64,000 nucleotides of DNA from Vibrio palustris. GTDB lineage: Bacteria > Pseudomonadota > Gammaproteobacteria > Enterobacterales > Vibrionaceae. Location: positions 1,612,001 through 1,676,000 of the forward strand of contig NZ_AP024887.1 of NCBI RefSeq assembly GCF_024346995.1. Direction: 5' to 3'. The position numbers were made by a program, and so were the translations under genes. The notes beneath the pieces are model-generated. The model did no database searches and was not told where the DNA came from. It saw only the letters and a list, made by a program, of their open reading frames with translations. Positions 38,903 to 47,093 of the stretch are shown here, piece after piece (position 1 is the stretch's first letter; each line of letters starts with the position of its first letter).

Positions 38903-39213
38903 TGGTACTCCGTACAGGATTCGAACCTGTGACCACCCGCTTCATCACACTATAACTTTCGCTACCACCATATAGGCTTTGTGCGCTGGACTATCCCTTT
39001 ACCTTAGCTTTGCAGCTTTAGGTAGACGCCGTCTAGTCTCTACACCTTCTTAGCTTTTGCTAAGCTTGGCTCGGGATTGCCAACAATACTGTAAGGTTTC
39101 CCCGAATTTGACGTCTTACATTCATAAAGTTTCCTCTATGAAGCCCAATTTTTGAAATTTACATTTCTGCCAAATTAGAAGGCGGGTGCTCTATCCAACT
39201 GAGCTAACGGAGC
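38903..39213 (-). tRNA. argU: tRNA-Arg(UCU), split by a group I intron
   Basis: The 5' exon is 39213-39177 (37 nt) and the 3' exon 38942-38903 (40 nt). Joined, they form a 77-nt tRNA: acceptor GCTCCGT / ACGGAGT (first pair G-U), D stem GCTC / GAGC, anticodon stem CCCGC / GCGGG, loop CTTCTAA with anticodon TCT (positions 34-36), T arm ACAGG-TTCGAAT-CCTGT, discriminator A and encoded CCA. It reads AGA, and AGG by wobble. The split lies between anticodon base 36 and A37. In E. coli the equivalent gene (argU) is also beside folD. Whether it is the only copy cannot be seen from this window. Confidence 0.93.
38943..39176 (-). ncRNA. Self-splicing group I intron (IC3-like), 234 nt
   Basis: All core helices can be traced (minus-strand order, plus coordinates). 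The guide UUUGGCAG (39174-39167) pairs with exon CUUCU (P1, U-G at the splice site, one internal U-C mismatch) and with exon AAG (P10). P2 GAAAU/AUUUC spans 39167-39154. A 9-bp hairpin with GAAA loop spans 39142-39121. P3 GACGUC (39115-39110) pairs with GGCGUC (39030-39025). P4 UUCGGG (39106-39101) pairs with CCCGAG (39075-39070). P6a CUUAGC pairs with GCUAAG (39064-39049). P7 GACUA (39038-39034) pairs with UAGUC (38993-38989). P8 UACCU pairs with AGGUA (39024-39000). P9 CGCAC (38985-38981) pairs with GUGUG (38950-38946). The terminal G is 38943. There is no ORF. The layout parallels the cyanobacterial tRNA-Leu intron. Splicing needs only guanosine and Mg2+ in relatives. Confidence 0.92.
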
Positions 39214-39352
39214 ATTGAATTATCAATATTTCAAAGCACTCTCAATTCGATAATTAAGAATATTTTGATAATAACCACTGCTTGTTATAGCAACACTTTT
39301 ACACTGTTTATTTCGCGATTGACTGAATTAAACGATGCGCTACAGGGAGAGG

Positions 39353-39380
39353 ATTATACGAGTTAGTGAGTGTAAATCAA
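39353..39380 (-). promoter_or_regulatory. Sigma-70 promoter of the tRNA-Arg gene
   Basis: Minus strand: TTGATT (39375-39380), 16-bp spacer, TATAAT (39353-39358), then the GC-rich CCTCTCCC discriminator typical of stringently controlled stable-RNA promoters. It predicts a 5' leader of roughly 130 nt before the tRNA, to be removed by processing. Confidence 0.75.
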
Positions 39381-39542
39381 TGAATTTATCGATGAAAACC
39401 GTTCAGGTGCCTAAAAAGTTATCACCAAGGAATTAATTGCTCAAAAACCCTTCTTAGCAAACGTTTGCTTGTGGATGTTAATGTCGTAATCTGCGACAAT
39501 AGCGGCAAAAATTTTCACGTATAATAAGTGTTAAGGAAAGTC

Positions 39543-40400
39543 ATGACTGCCGTAAAAATAGATGGAAAGCATATATCTCAAACTGTGCGCTCTGAAGTAG
39601 CTGAACGTGTGCAAGCACGCCTCGAGAAAGGTTTGCGCGCCCCAGGACTTGCTGTAGTCCTTGTCGGTGAAGATCCAGCATCACATGTGTATGTCGGCAG
39701 CAAACGTCGCGCTTGTGAAGAAGTTGGATTTATCTCAAAATCCTACGATTTGCCCATGACAACGACAGAAAATGACATCATCGCATTAGTTGACCAACTC
39801 AACCAAGATCCAGAAATCGATGGTATTTTAGTGCAGTTACCTCTACCAGATGGCATTGACTCAACCAAAATTTTAGAGCGCATTACGCCCGAGAAAGACG
39901 TAGATGGCTTTCATCCTTACAATGTGGGCCGTTTATGCCAGCGTATACCGAAACTACGCTCATGCACACCCAAGGGCATCATCACGCTTCTTGAGCGTTA
40001 TGACATTTCCTTGATGGGTAAACATGCCGTGATTGTTGGTGCCTCGAATATCGTTGGCCGCCCGATGACATTAGAATTACTACTGGCTGGGTGTACCACC
40101 ACGACTTGTCACCGGTTCACTGAGGATCTCGCTTATCACGTTAAACAAGCCGACATTCTGGTTGTCGCAGTTGGTAAACCCAACTTTATTCCTGGTGAAT
40201 GGGTAAAAGATGGAGCCGTAGTGGTCGATGTTGGCATCAACCGTCTTGAAACCGGTAAACTCATTGGCGATGTGGAATTTAGTGCCGCTCAAGAACGTGC
40301 CAGTTTTATTACTCCAGTGCCTGGTGGTGTTGGTCCAATGACAGTAGCAAGCCTGATTGAAAACACACTGATTGCTTGTGAAACCAATGAAAACCACTAA
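39543..40400 (+). CDS. folD: Bifunctional methylene-THF dehydrogenase/cyclohydrolase FolD
   Basis: Interconverts 5,10-methylene-THF, methenyl-THF and 10-formyl-THF with NADP, feeding purine and fMet synthesis. It has 285 aa from the ATG at 39543, with AAGGAAAG upstream; five extra upstream codons are unlikely. Motifs are [14 protein letters not shown] with the active-site Lys, [21 protein letters not shown], the NADP loop [11 protein letters not shown], and [13 protein letters not shown] near the C-terminus. It is divergent from the tRNA-Arg gene. Confidence 0.98.
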   Translation: MTAVKIDGKHISQTVRSEVAERVQARLEKGLRAPGLAVVLVGEDPASHVYVGSKRRACEEVGFISKSYDLPMTTTENDIIALVDQLNQDPEIDGILVQLPLPDGIDSTKILERITPEKDVDGFHPYNVGRLCQRIPKLRSCTPKGIITLLERYDISLMGKHAVIVGASNIVGRPMTLELLLAGCTTTTCHRFTEDLAYHVKQADILVVAVGKPNFIPGEWVKDGAVVVDVGINRLETGKLIGDVEFSAAQERASFITPVPGGVGPMTVASLIENTLIACETNENH

Positions 40401-40420
40401 TTAGTGATAACAGCCAATAA

Positions 40421-40449
40421 AAAAGCAGCACTCATGCTGCTTTTTTTTG
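40421..40449 (+). terminator. Terminator of folD
   Basis: AAAAAGCAGC / GCTG(C)TTTTTT hairpin with a 6-nt loop and long T run, about 20 nt past the folD stop. Confidence 0.88.
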
Positions 40450-40483
40450 CTATGAATAATTGTTGTTCGTTGCCCAACTCACG

Positions 40484-40514
40484 ATAGCCAATAGCCAATA
40501 GCCAATAGCCAATA
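40484..40514. repeat. Tandem heptamer repeat (ATAGCCA, about 4.4 copies)
   Basis: Four perfect head-to-tail copies of ATAGCCA (40484-40511) plus a partial ATA, ending directly at the stop codon of the transglycosylase gene. It lies between two converging genes. A 7-bp unit in a spacer cannot shift a reading frame but could vary in copy number between strains. Confidence 0.9.
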
Positions 40515-41486
40515 TTAGAACACAATCGCATCAGCCAAGTGTGATACTGCTAACGCAAAATAATATGAACGATTCCATTTCATCAATACGTTATAGTTGT
40601 TATATACCAAGTAGACTCGGCCTTGTGCATCATCTGGCACAATCAGCCATGCTTTAATATCATTGTTCAACTTAGGGAGTGCACGGCCATCGTAACGAGT
40701 AATACCCAGTTTACTCCATTCGGATAGATATTTTCCTTGCGACGCACTACGCCCACCAAGGCTGACATCAAATCCTTTCGGCAATTTGACTTGGCGTCCC
40801 CAAGTACGATGCTCTTTCCAACCAGACTGACTTAAGTAGTTCGCCGTGGAAGCAAAGACATCGGCTTTCGACTCCCAAATATCTTTTTTTCCATCACCGT
40901 CACCATCAGCAGCGAACGACAAAAAAGAGCTAGGCATAAATTGACATTGCCCCATGGCTCCTGCCCATGAACCTTTCATATGACTGGCATCAATATGACC
41001 TTGCTGAAGAATGGTTAACGCTGCCATGGTTTGCTTACGGAAAAACGCTTCTCGGCGCCCATCATAAGCCATGGTCGATAATGCATCGATGACATTATAA
41101 CCGCCCGTAAAGGTACCAAAATTACTCTCCACTCCCCATAGTGCAATAATAAAGCGTGGTTGTACGCCATACTTCGCCCCAATAGTTTGCAACTGAGGAT
41201 AGTATTTTTTATACAAAGCTTTGGCTTTTTCTACTTTCCATTTTGGCACTGCGCGAGGAATATACTCATCCAGCGTCAGTTTTTTCTCTGGTTGATTACG
41301 ATCCGCAACCACGGCTCGTGGACGATACTTCACATCATTGAATGCTTCTTTCAGAATCTGCTCTGAAATGCCTTCCTGACGTGCTTCCTGCTTTAAGCCT
41401 TCAACATATTTGTCAAAGCTGACATCCGCAGCGAGGACTGGCGACGCAAGCGTCACCCCTAAAATGACCGAAAGTAACTTTCTCAA
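40515..41486 (-). CDS. Lytic murein transglycosylase, MltB family
   Basis: Periplasmic enzyme that cleaves peptidoglycan with formation of 1,6-anhydro-muramic acid. A TTG start at 41486 is chosen because AAGGAGGAG lies 4 nt upstream; it gives 323 aa with a signal peptide RKLLSVILGVTLASPVLA. An ATG six codons earlier would include the ribosome site. The SLT_2 domain has catalytic Glu in IALWGVESNFG, plus GSWAGAMGQCQFMPSSF and a DGDGDGKKDIW stretch. No lipobox Cys is present, so it is soluble. ycgL is upstream on the same strand. Confidence 0.93.
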   Translation of the reverse strand: MRKLLSVILGVTLASPVLAADVSFDKYVEGLKQEARQEGISEQILKEAFNDVKYRPRAVVADRNQPEKKLTLDEYIPRAVPKWKVEKAKALYKKYYPQLQTIGAKYGVQPRFIIALWGVESNFGTFTGGYNVIDALSTMAYDGRREAFFRKQTMAALTILQQGHIDASHMKGSWAGAMGQCQFMPSSFLSFAADGDGDGKKDIWESKADVFASTANYLSQSGWKEHRTWGRQVKLPKGFDVSLGGRSASQGKYLSEWSKLGITRYDGRALPKLNNDIKAWLIVPDDAQGRVYLVYNNYNVLMKWNRSYYFALAVSHLADAIVF

Positions 41487-41519
41487 GATCTCCTCCTTGA
41501 GCATATAGCCTATAATGAC

Positions 41520-41810
41520 TTAATCGTGCGATGTATCATCTAAGCGAGATTTCTGTTTTTTGTATGTCTCTAATAAATTTTCTGGTGGTGGTGGCAATTG
41601 TAAAAAGAAGCCTTTTTCAAGCATAGACTCTTTTACATGATCAATATCGACAGTCGCAAGTGTACGATCTTTGAGATTGATGAGCATGACAAATACAGGT
41701 TTACCAAACATATCTAATAAGGTGTCAGGTACCTGTGAGAAATCATCGCGTTTGGGTAAGTATAAATACGTCCCTTCTTTTTTAGCACTTTTATATATAG
41801 AACAAAGCAT
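41520..41810 (-). CDS. ycgL: YcgL domain-containing protein
   Basis: 96-aa protein of the YcgL (DUF709) family, beginning [20 protein letters not shown] and containing [14 protein letters not shown], both typical of the family. The structure of a relative is known, but the molecular role is not settled. It is divergent from minC, as in E. coli and Vibrio, and probably co-transcribed with the transglycosylase gene 33 bp downstream. Confidence 0.95.
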   Translation of the reverse strand: MLCSIYKSAKKEGTYLYLPKRDDFSQVPDTLLDMFGKPVFVMLINLKDRTLATVDIDHVKESMLEKGFFLQLPPPPENLLETYKKQKSRLDDTSHD

Positions 41811-42012
41811 GACAGGCCTTTAAGTATAAAAAACGCGGGATTTATCGCATTTTTATCTAGGTAACAGTAAGTTTCCATAAAATTGACAGCAAATCGTTCA
41901 AAAGGTTGTAAGATAACTTGCTGTAGTTAGCCATGAAATATAACATGACACCCCTAGTCTCAGGCAACGTCCTTTCACATTAAGCCATGAGTTTATCGAG
42001 GTCAAAGTAACA

Positions 42013-42678
42013 ATGTCCAATATACCTGACCTAAAAGGCAGTAGTTTTACTTTGTCAGTATTGCACCTTTCTGACAATCAGATCGCAAATTGCGTCGATT
42101 TTTTGAAACAGAAGGTGGATCAGGCTCCTGCATTTTTTGCTGGAGCCCCTGTGGTCATCAATATTGAGAAAGTCGGTGGGGATCTTGACTTCCCTACTCT
42201 CAAACAAGGCATTTCTGATGCCGGGTTTATTCCCGTGGGTGTCACTGGATGTTCAAACAAACGGATTCAAAACCTTGCACGTGAGGCTGGGTTTGCCGTG
42301 ATGACCACCAGTAACTCACCGAAAAATGTCCCATCGGCACCTCGCGCCCCAACAAAAGTGGTCGAAACTCCGATCCGCTCAGGGCAGCAAGTGTACGCTA
42401 AAGACAGTGACTTAGTCATACTTAATCATGTTAGCCCAGGAGCAGAAGTGATTGCTGACGGGTCTATCCACATTTATGGTACGCTGCGTGGCCGAGCCAT
42501 TGCGGGTGCTAGTGGACAAAAAAAAGCACGAATCATATGTCAAGATTTACAAGCTGAACTAGTTTCAATCGCTGGTAACTATTGGCTCAGTGACCAAATT
42601 GAAAATGAGTTTTGGCAACAACGAGTGGTCCTCAAAATGCATGAAGATTCACTATACTTTGAATTGCTGACTCTATAA
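42013..42678 (+). CDS. minC: Septum site-determining protein MinC
   Basis: FtsZ assembly inhibitor that blocks polar division. It has 221 aa. The N-terminal FtsZ-inhibiting domain (about 1-105) is followed by a short Pro/Ala linker. The C-terminal beta-helix ([45 protein letters not shown]) binds MinD. First gene of minCDE, with 21 bp to minD. Confidence 0.98.
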   Translation: MSNIPDLKGSSFTLSVLHLSDNQIANCVDFLKQKVDQAPAFFAGAPVVINIEKVGGDLDFPTLKQGISDAGFIPVGVTGCSNKRIQNLAREAGFAVMTTSNSPKNVPSAPRAPTKVVETPIRSGQQVYAKDSDLVILNHVSPGAEVIADGSIHIYGTLRGRAIAGASGQKKARIICQDLQAELVSIAGNYWLSDQIENEFWQQRVVLKMHEDSLYFELLTL

Positions 42679-42699
42679 GTTTGAAAGGAAAAAAAGAAA

Positions 42700-43512
42700 A
42701 TGGCACGCATTATTGTCGTAACGTCAGGAAAAGGCGGTGTTGGTAAGACCACATCTAGCGCAGCAATTGCTTCCGGCTTAGCCCTAAAGGGCAAAAAAAC
42801 CGCGGTCATCGATTTTGATGTTGGCTTACGTAATCTTGATCTCATCATGGGCTGTGAGCGCCGTGTTGTATACGATTTCGTGAATGTCATCAACGGTGAA
42901 TCAACATTAAACCAAGCTCTTATTAAAGATAAGCGCAATGAAAACTTATTCATTCTTCCGGCGTCTCAAACACGCGATAAAGAAGCGTTAACTGTCGATG
43001 GTGTGCAACGTATTCTTGATGAATTGACGGCCATGGAGTTCGACTTTATCGTTTGTGATTCTCCTGCAGGCATTGAACAAGGCGCGTTGATGGCTCTTTA
43101 TTTTGCGGATGAAGCGATTGTGACAACCAATCCTGAAGTCTCATCAGTACGCGATTCTGACCGTATTCTGGGTATCCTTGATTCAAGATCACGCCGAGCA
43201 GAACAAGGGTTAGAGCCTGTTAAACAACACCTATTGTTAACACGTTATAATCCTTCTCGTGTCACGCAAGGTGAGATGCTCAGCGTGCAAGATGTTGAAG
43301 ACATTCTGCACATTCCACTGCTTGGGGTGATTCCAGAAAGCCAAGCCGTACTGAATGCATCAAATAAAGGCACACCTGTCATTTTTGACGAACAATCAGA
43401 TGCAGGCCAAGCTTACGATGATACCGTAAGCCGCTTACTTGGAGAAGAAATCGAATTTCGCTTTCTCACCGAGCCTAAGAAAGGAATTTTTAAACGACTG
43501 TTTGGGGGCTAA
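42700..43512 (+). CDS. minD: Septum site-determining ATPase MinD
   Basis: Membrane-associated ParA-type ATPase that recruits MinC and oscillates with MinE. It has 270 aa. The deviant Walker A GKGGVGKT is at 10-17 (signature Lys11), with VIDFDVGLRNLD and FDFIVCDSPAGIE as further motifs. The C-terminal amphipathic membrane-targeting helix ends KKGIFKRLFGG. AAGGAAAAA lies upstream of the ATG, and minE follows after 6 bp. Confidence 0.99.
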   Translation: MARIIVVTSGKGGVGKTTSSAAIASGLALKGKKTAVIDFDVGLRNLDLIMGCERRVVYDFVNVINGESTLNQALIKDKRNENLFILPASQTRDKEALTVDGVQRILDELTAMEFDFIVCDSPAGIEQGALMALYFADEAIVTTNPEVSSVRDSDRILGILDSRSRRAEQGLEPVKQHLLLTRYNPSRVTQGEMLSVQDVEDILHIPLLGVIPESQAVLNASNKGTPVIFDEQSDAGQAYDDTVSRLLGEEIEFRFLTEPKKGIFKRLFGG

Positions 43513-43518
43513 TGACAC

Positions 43519-43782
43519 ATGTCACTACTTGAATTTTTCCGTCCAACGAAAAAAACGACGGCAAGTTTAGCCAAAGAGCGCTTGCAGATCATTGTTGCAG
43601 AACGTCGTCATGCTGATGAACCAGCACCGACTTATTTGCCACAAATGAAAGAAGACATCCTGCAAGTCATCGCTAAATATGTCGTCATCGACCCCAATAT
43701 GGTCGATTTAACTTTCGAGCAAAAAGGCGATGACATTTCAGTTCTAGAATTGAATGTAAAATTACCTGAAGAAGAAAAGTAA
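43519..43782 (+). CDS. minE: Cell division topological specificity factor MinE
   Basis: Stimulates MinD ATPase and sets the division site at mid-cell. It has 87 aa. The N-terminal membrane-contact segment is [23 protein letters not shown], with anti-MinCD helix residues [14 protein letters not shown]. The C-terminal topological domain ends [13 protein letters not shown]. Last gene of the min operon, followed by a bidirectional terminator. Confidence 0.98.
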   Translation: MSLLEFFRPTKKTTASLAKERLQIIVAERRHADEPAPTYLPQMKEDILQVIAKYVVIDPNMVDLTFEQKGDDISVLELNVKLPEEEK

Positions 43783-43800
43783 GCGCTAGTTAAAAACAAT

Positions 43801-43828
43801 AAAACCAGTCATGATTGACTGGTTTTTT
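43801..43828. terminator. Bidirectional terminator between minE and the M3 peptidase gene
   Basis: AAAACCAGTC / GACTGGTTTT, 10-bp stem with a 6-nt loop and a T run on the right. Confidence 0.9.
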
Positions 43829-43943
43829 ATTATTTACCATTTGTAACTGTGCTCAGACATGAATTATACACATGTGCTGCCAAGCCCTGACTCTACAAGC
43901 AGTAATGAAAACGTTTATGGCCACCTAGGTTAGCCAATCGTCA

Positions 43944-45791
43944 TTAACAATGGTAATGCTCAGCGATGTATGCTTCAAACTGATCGCACATGGTGTCATT
44001 CGCGACACGATTGGATGCCAGCTCTTTTGCGCCATCGACAACATAGATTGTAGCATTGAGTGGCGCAACAGGTGCTTGAGTGCGCGACATGAGCGATTCG
44101 ATTTTTTCCTGCTGCTGTTGCCATGCCTGTTCAACCGACAAATTACAGATATCCGCCAGATATTTTGCATTAAAGCCCTCACCCGTTAACGATTGGATCG
44201 TCTCATTATGAGAGAGATAATTCCCCTGCTTCCAATAGTGCTCAGCCAACAATGGACCAATTTTCGGGTTGTCAGTCAAATAACCAAATTTTTCAAGAAA
44301 ATAGGCGCGCGTCTGGTAGACGGCCATATGGGCAAGCAAATAACCATGATACGCACAGGCAGACTCATCCGATAATAAATGCGGTACAGACAACAATGGT
44401 CGAGGGCTGCACTCTAAACCCAAAATGCGTTTCTCGCTTTCACGCGCTAACTCTGTGATGGCTTGAGGCGTCAATTCATCCTCATCAAGCTGGTATAACG
44501 CGCGTTCAAAATAAGGCACCACCATAATGCTACGCTCACCGTAAGCTTTAAACGGTTGACGGGCGGTAATCATGGCCTTAATGACATCATCAGGAACCGC
44601 TCGACCTTGAGCATCTAATGCATAAGTCTTTAACCAATCGGCATCCGTGAGTAAGCTATCGCAGAACATGGATTGCGTTTCTGCATAGGCCATCGATGTT
44701 GGTGCAAACTCTTGTGAGAAACACGGCGCATTCATTTTCACATTCGAAAAATGGGCGGCATGACCCCCTTCGTGGAATAACGTATTGATACCGTCGTAAC
44801 CACTACCTATTTGGTCAGGCTTTGCATTACTGGTGAAGTTAACTTTCGCAGCAACCCAGTCACTTTTATCATAGAACGACGGGATTGGCCCATGGCAGAA
44901 CCCATTAGGATACTTACCCTTGCGATCTAACAAATCGAGCGTTAACTCAGCGCCTGAATAATCAATATTCAAACGGCCAAACGACTCAACCCAACGTCGT
45001 AGCGATTGCGAGAACGGCACATACGGGTCCAAGTCGCGCATTACATCGCCAGCAAAAGAGAATGTAAAGTTATGCCCATAAAGCGCCGCATCTCCCTTCT
45101 CATCAGCTAACGCCTTTAAACTTTGTAAGTTGGTTTCTCGTGTCCGAGATTCAAAATCATCAAGAATCGTAAAAAGCTCATCTGATGACATTTTTTCGCC
45201 TTTCTTCACCGAATAGTCAAAGAAATTGGCATATCCTAACGTACGAGCGAACCGATTACGTAACTTCACTAACTCAATAAAACCGTTGTGGAGTAACCAC
45301 TGTTCAAGATCCAGCAAAGCTTGATGGGCACTTTGACGTACTGCTTCATTATCATTGGTTCGTACTGTTGCCCCCAAAGACACTAAAGAAGCCTCAACGC
45401 TGTTGCCTTGTGCATCTTGATAAGTCATGACATGTTGCTGTTTTTTCTCAAACAAGTCGGCTTCGAAACGGATTAATTCATCTTTTAATTCTTGAGCTTG
45501 CTGTGATTCCAATGCATGAGATTCGAACATTGCCAACCAGCCTTGCAAACCGATACGCGTTTGTTCGCGCTCTTGCTCATCGGCAATGGTATCAACTGCA
45601 GCGAGCTGCTCTTTGACAGCGGTAATTTGTGTCCCTTGACTGAGAAACTTGGTCCACTCCATCTGTGCTTGCGCGGCACCCTGATGGTCGTCACTGAGTC
45701 CCATGTAGGTGTCCCAGAAGAAATCTTCTTTGACACGATGAATGCCTAAATAACGATGATTGAGGTCATTTAAATAATCTGTAGCAGTCAT
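43944..45791 (-). CDS. M3 family metallopeptidase (oligopeptidase-like)
   Basis: 615-aa, mostly helical zinc peptidase of the M3 (thimet oligopeptidase / PepF) clan. The catalytic HEGGHAAHF lies at about residue 340, with the downstream Glu ligand in SMAYAETQSMF. No signal peptide, so it is cytoplasmic and likely trims short peptides. It is shorter than E. coli OpdA or Dcp and not clearly either of them. It is monocistronic, separated from rnd by a terminator. Confidence 0.9.
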   Translation of the reverse strand: MTATDYLNDLNHRYLGIHRVKEDFFWDTYMGLSDDHQGAAQAQMEWTKFLSQGTQITAVKEQLAAVDTIADEQEREQTRIGLQGWLAMFESHALESQQAQELKDELIRFEADLFEKKQQHVMTYQDAQGNSVEASLVSLGATVRTNDNEAVRQSAHQALLDLEQWLLHNGFIELVKLRNRFARTLGYANFFDYSVKKGEKMSSDELFTILDDFESRTRETNLQSLKALADEKGDAALYGHNFTFSFAGDVMRDLDPYVPFSQSLRRWVESFGRLNIDYSGAELTLDLLDRKGKYPNGFCHGPIPSFYDKSDWVAAKVNFTSNAKPDQIGSGYDGINTLFHEGGHAAHFSNVKMNAPCFSQEFAPTSMAYAETQSMFCDSLLTDADWLKTYALDAQGRAVPDDVIKAMITARQPFKAYGERSIMVVPYFERALYQLDEDELTPQAITELARESEKRILGLECSPRPLLSVPHLLSDESACAYHGYLLAHMAVYQTRAYFLEKFGYLTDNPKIGPLLAEHYWKQGNYLSHNETIQSLTGEGFNAKYLADICNLSVEQAWQQQQEKIESLMSRTQAPVAPLNATIYVVDGAKELASNRVANDTMCDQFEAYIAEHYHC

Positions 45792-45834
45792 AGGTATCCT
45801 TTATCTTAAAGTCCATCTTTTACTCACAATAGAA

Positions 45835-45868
45835 AAAACCCTACCATATAAAGATAAAGTAGGGTTTT
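45835..45868 (-). terminator. Terminator of rnd
   Basis: AAAACCCTAC / GTAGGGTTTT stem with a 14-nt loop, with extra T residues following on the minus strand. Confidence 0.85.
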
Positions 45869-45874
45869 GTAATA

Positions 45875-46993
45875 TTATCCGAGTTTTTTCATTAGGCGCG
45901 TACCAACCACTTGGCGTCGCCACCCTTGCATAACATCAGGTGTTTTTTCGGGATCTTGATTGCCTTTCCAAACCCAACTTAATAATTGATTAAGTTGCTT
46001 TTTCGACGCGACAAACTCTGGGGCTAAGCCTTGACTTTGCGCCGCGCCTTTTACGGTATCTTTCAATTCTTTAAACAGCTGCTTATAACTAGGGTAATCC
46101 ATCAGTGTTTCAATTGGCTCTGGGTACTCGTCTTCGCTTAGTTGCATGGCTTCTTTAACCATTAACGCAATTTTATTGCCATGACGACGCACAGCATGAA
46201 CATCTATACCGGCTTCTTCCATGGCTTTCGCTGTCGTCAATCTTGAGCGAGCTATCGTCAATAGATCATTTTCACGAATCACAAAGTTTAACGCTAAATC
46301 ACGCTTAACCGCTTCATGAAAACGCCACGTCGCGAGCGGCTTTAAAATCGCCAGCTCTGCCGGATTGAGTTGCCACGCTCCTTTAATATTTAAGTAAGCA
46401 AGGTCTGCATCTTGAGGGCGAGTGCGTTTTTCACATTGTAATTCTGATTCCGCTAATGCGGCATCCCACCAGCCTGCCGTTTGTACTTTCTCTAACAGCT
46501 GTTGATAAATCGGCATCAAGTAAAACACATCAGCCGCCGCGTAAGTTAATTGACGTTCCGTCAGAGGACGGGCCAGCCAGTTGGTGCGCGATTCACTCTT
46601 ATCAAGTTCAACCCCGAGTAATTCATTAGATAGTGCGGCAAAGCCCGTCGATAAACCATAGCCTAAAAACGCGGCCATAATTTGGCTATCCACCATCGGC
46701 GTAGGGACACATTGAAATTGATTAAAAAAGACTTCAATATCTTCGCCACAGGCATGCAATACTTTTAGCACTGCCGTATCTTTCATTAAATGCACGAATG
46801 GCGTCATATCATCGATCTCTAGCGGATCAATTAATGACAAGCTTTCACCATCGTACATTTGAATCAATCCCAATTGTGGGTAGTAAGTACGAGTTCTTAC
46901 AAACTCTGTATCCAACATGACGACATCCGTTTCACGAGCCGCTAAACACACACGTTCCAGTTCGCTAAAGGTATTAATAATTCGGTAGTTCAC
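45875..46993 (-). CDS. rnd: Ribonuclease D
   Basis: 3'-5' exoribonuclease that trims tRNA 3' ends. It has 372 aa. The DEDD exonuclease domain has Asp and Glu in VMLDTEFVRT (near 28), LKVLHACGEDIEVF with Asp, and TYAAADVFYL with the last Asp and Tyr. The HRDC domain lies near 210-290. It follows fadD on the same strand, as in E. coli. The upstream start codon is supported by family length rather than a strong ribosome site. Confidence 0.96.
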   Translation of the reverse strand: MNYRIINTFSELERVCLAARETDVVMLDTEFVRTRTYYPQLGLIQMYDGESLSLIDPLEIDDMTPFVHLMKDTAVLKVLHACGEDIEVFFNQFQCVPTPMVDSQIMAAFLGYGLSTGFAALSNELLGVELDKSESRTNWLARPLTERQLTYAAADVFYLMPIYQQLLEKVQTAGWWDAALAESELQCEKRTRPQDADLAYLNIKGAWQLNPAELAILKPLATWRFHEAVKRDLALNFVIRENDLLTIARSRLTTAKAMEEAGIDVHAVRRHGNKIALMVKEAMQLSEDEYPEPIETLMDYPSYKQLFKELKDTVKGAAQSQGLAPEFVASKKQLNQLLSWVWKGNQDPEKTPDVMQGWRRQVVGTRLMKKLG

Positions 46994-47033
46994 TCAAGGC
47001 TCACTTTGTTGAAATGGGTTCTGGCAACGAAAT

Positions 47034-47058
47034 AATGCCGACAGATTATGTCGGCATT
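47034..47058 (-). terminator. Terminator of fadD
   Basis: AATGCCGACA / TGTCGGCATT, perfect 10-bp stem with a 5-nt loop, followed by ATTTCG on the minus strand. Confidence 0.75.
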
Positions 47059-47093
47059 GTAACATTATTTCATGATATGTCTTGGCATCCTCG

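Noticed and set aside
38943..39176. The insertion in the tRNA gene as an integrated mobile element or a broken pseudogene
   Set aside because: There are no terminal inverted repeats, target duplication or ORF, and the exons are flawless, while the insert folds into a complete group I core with matching guide sequence.
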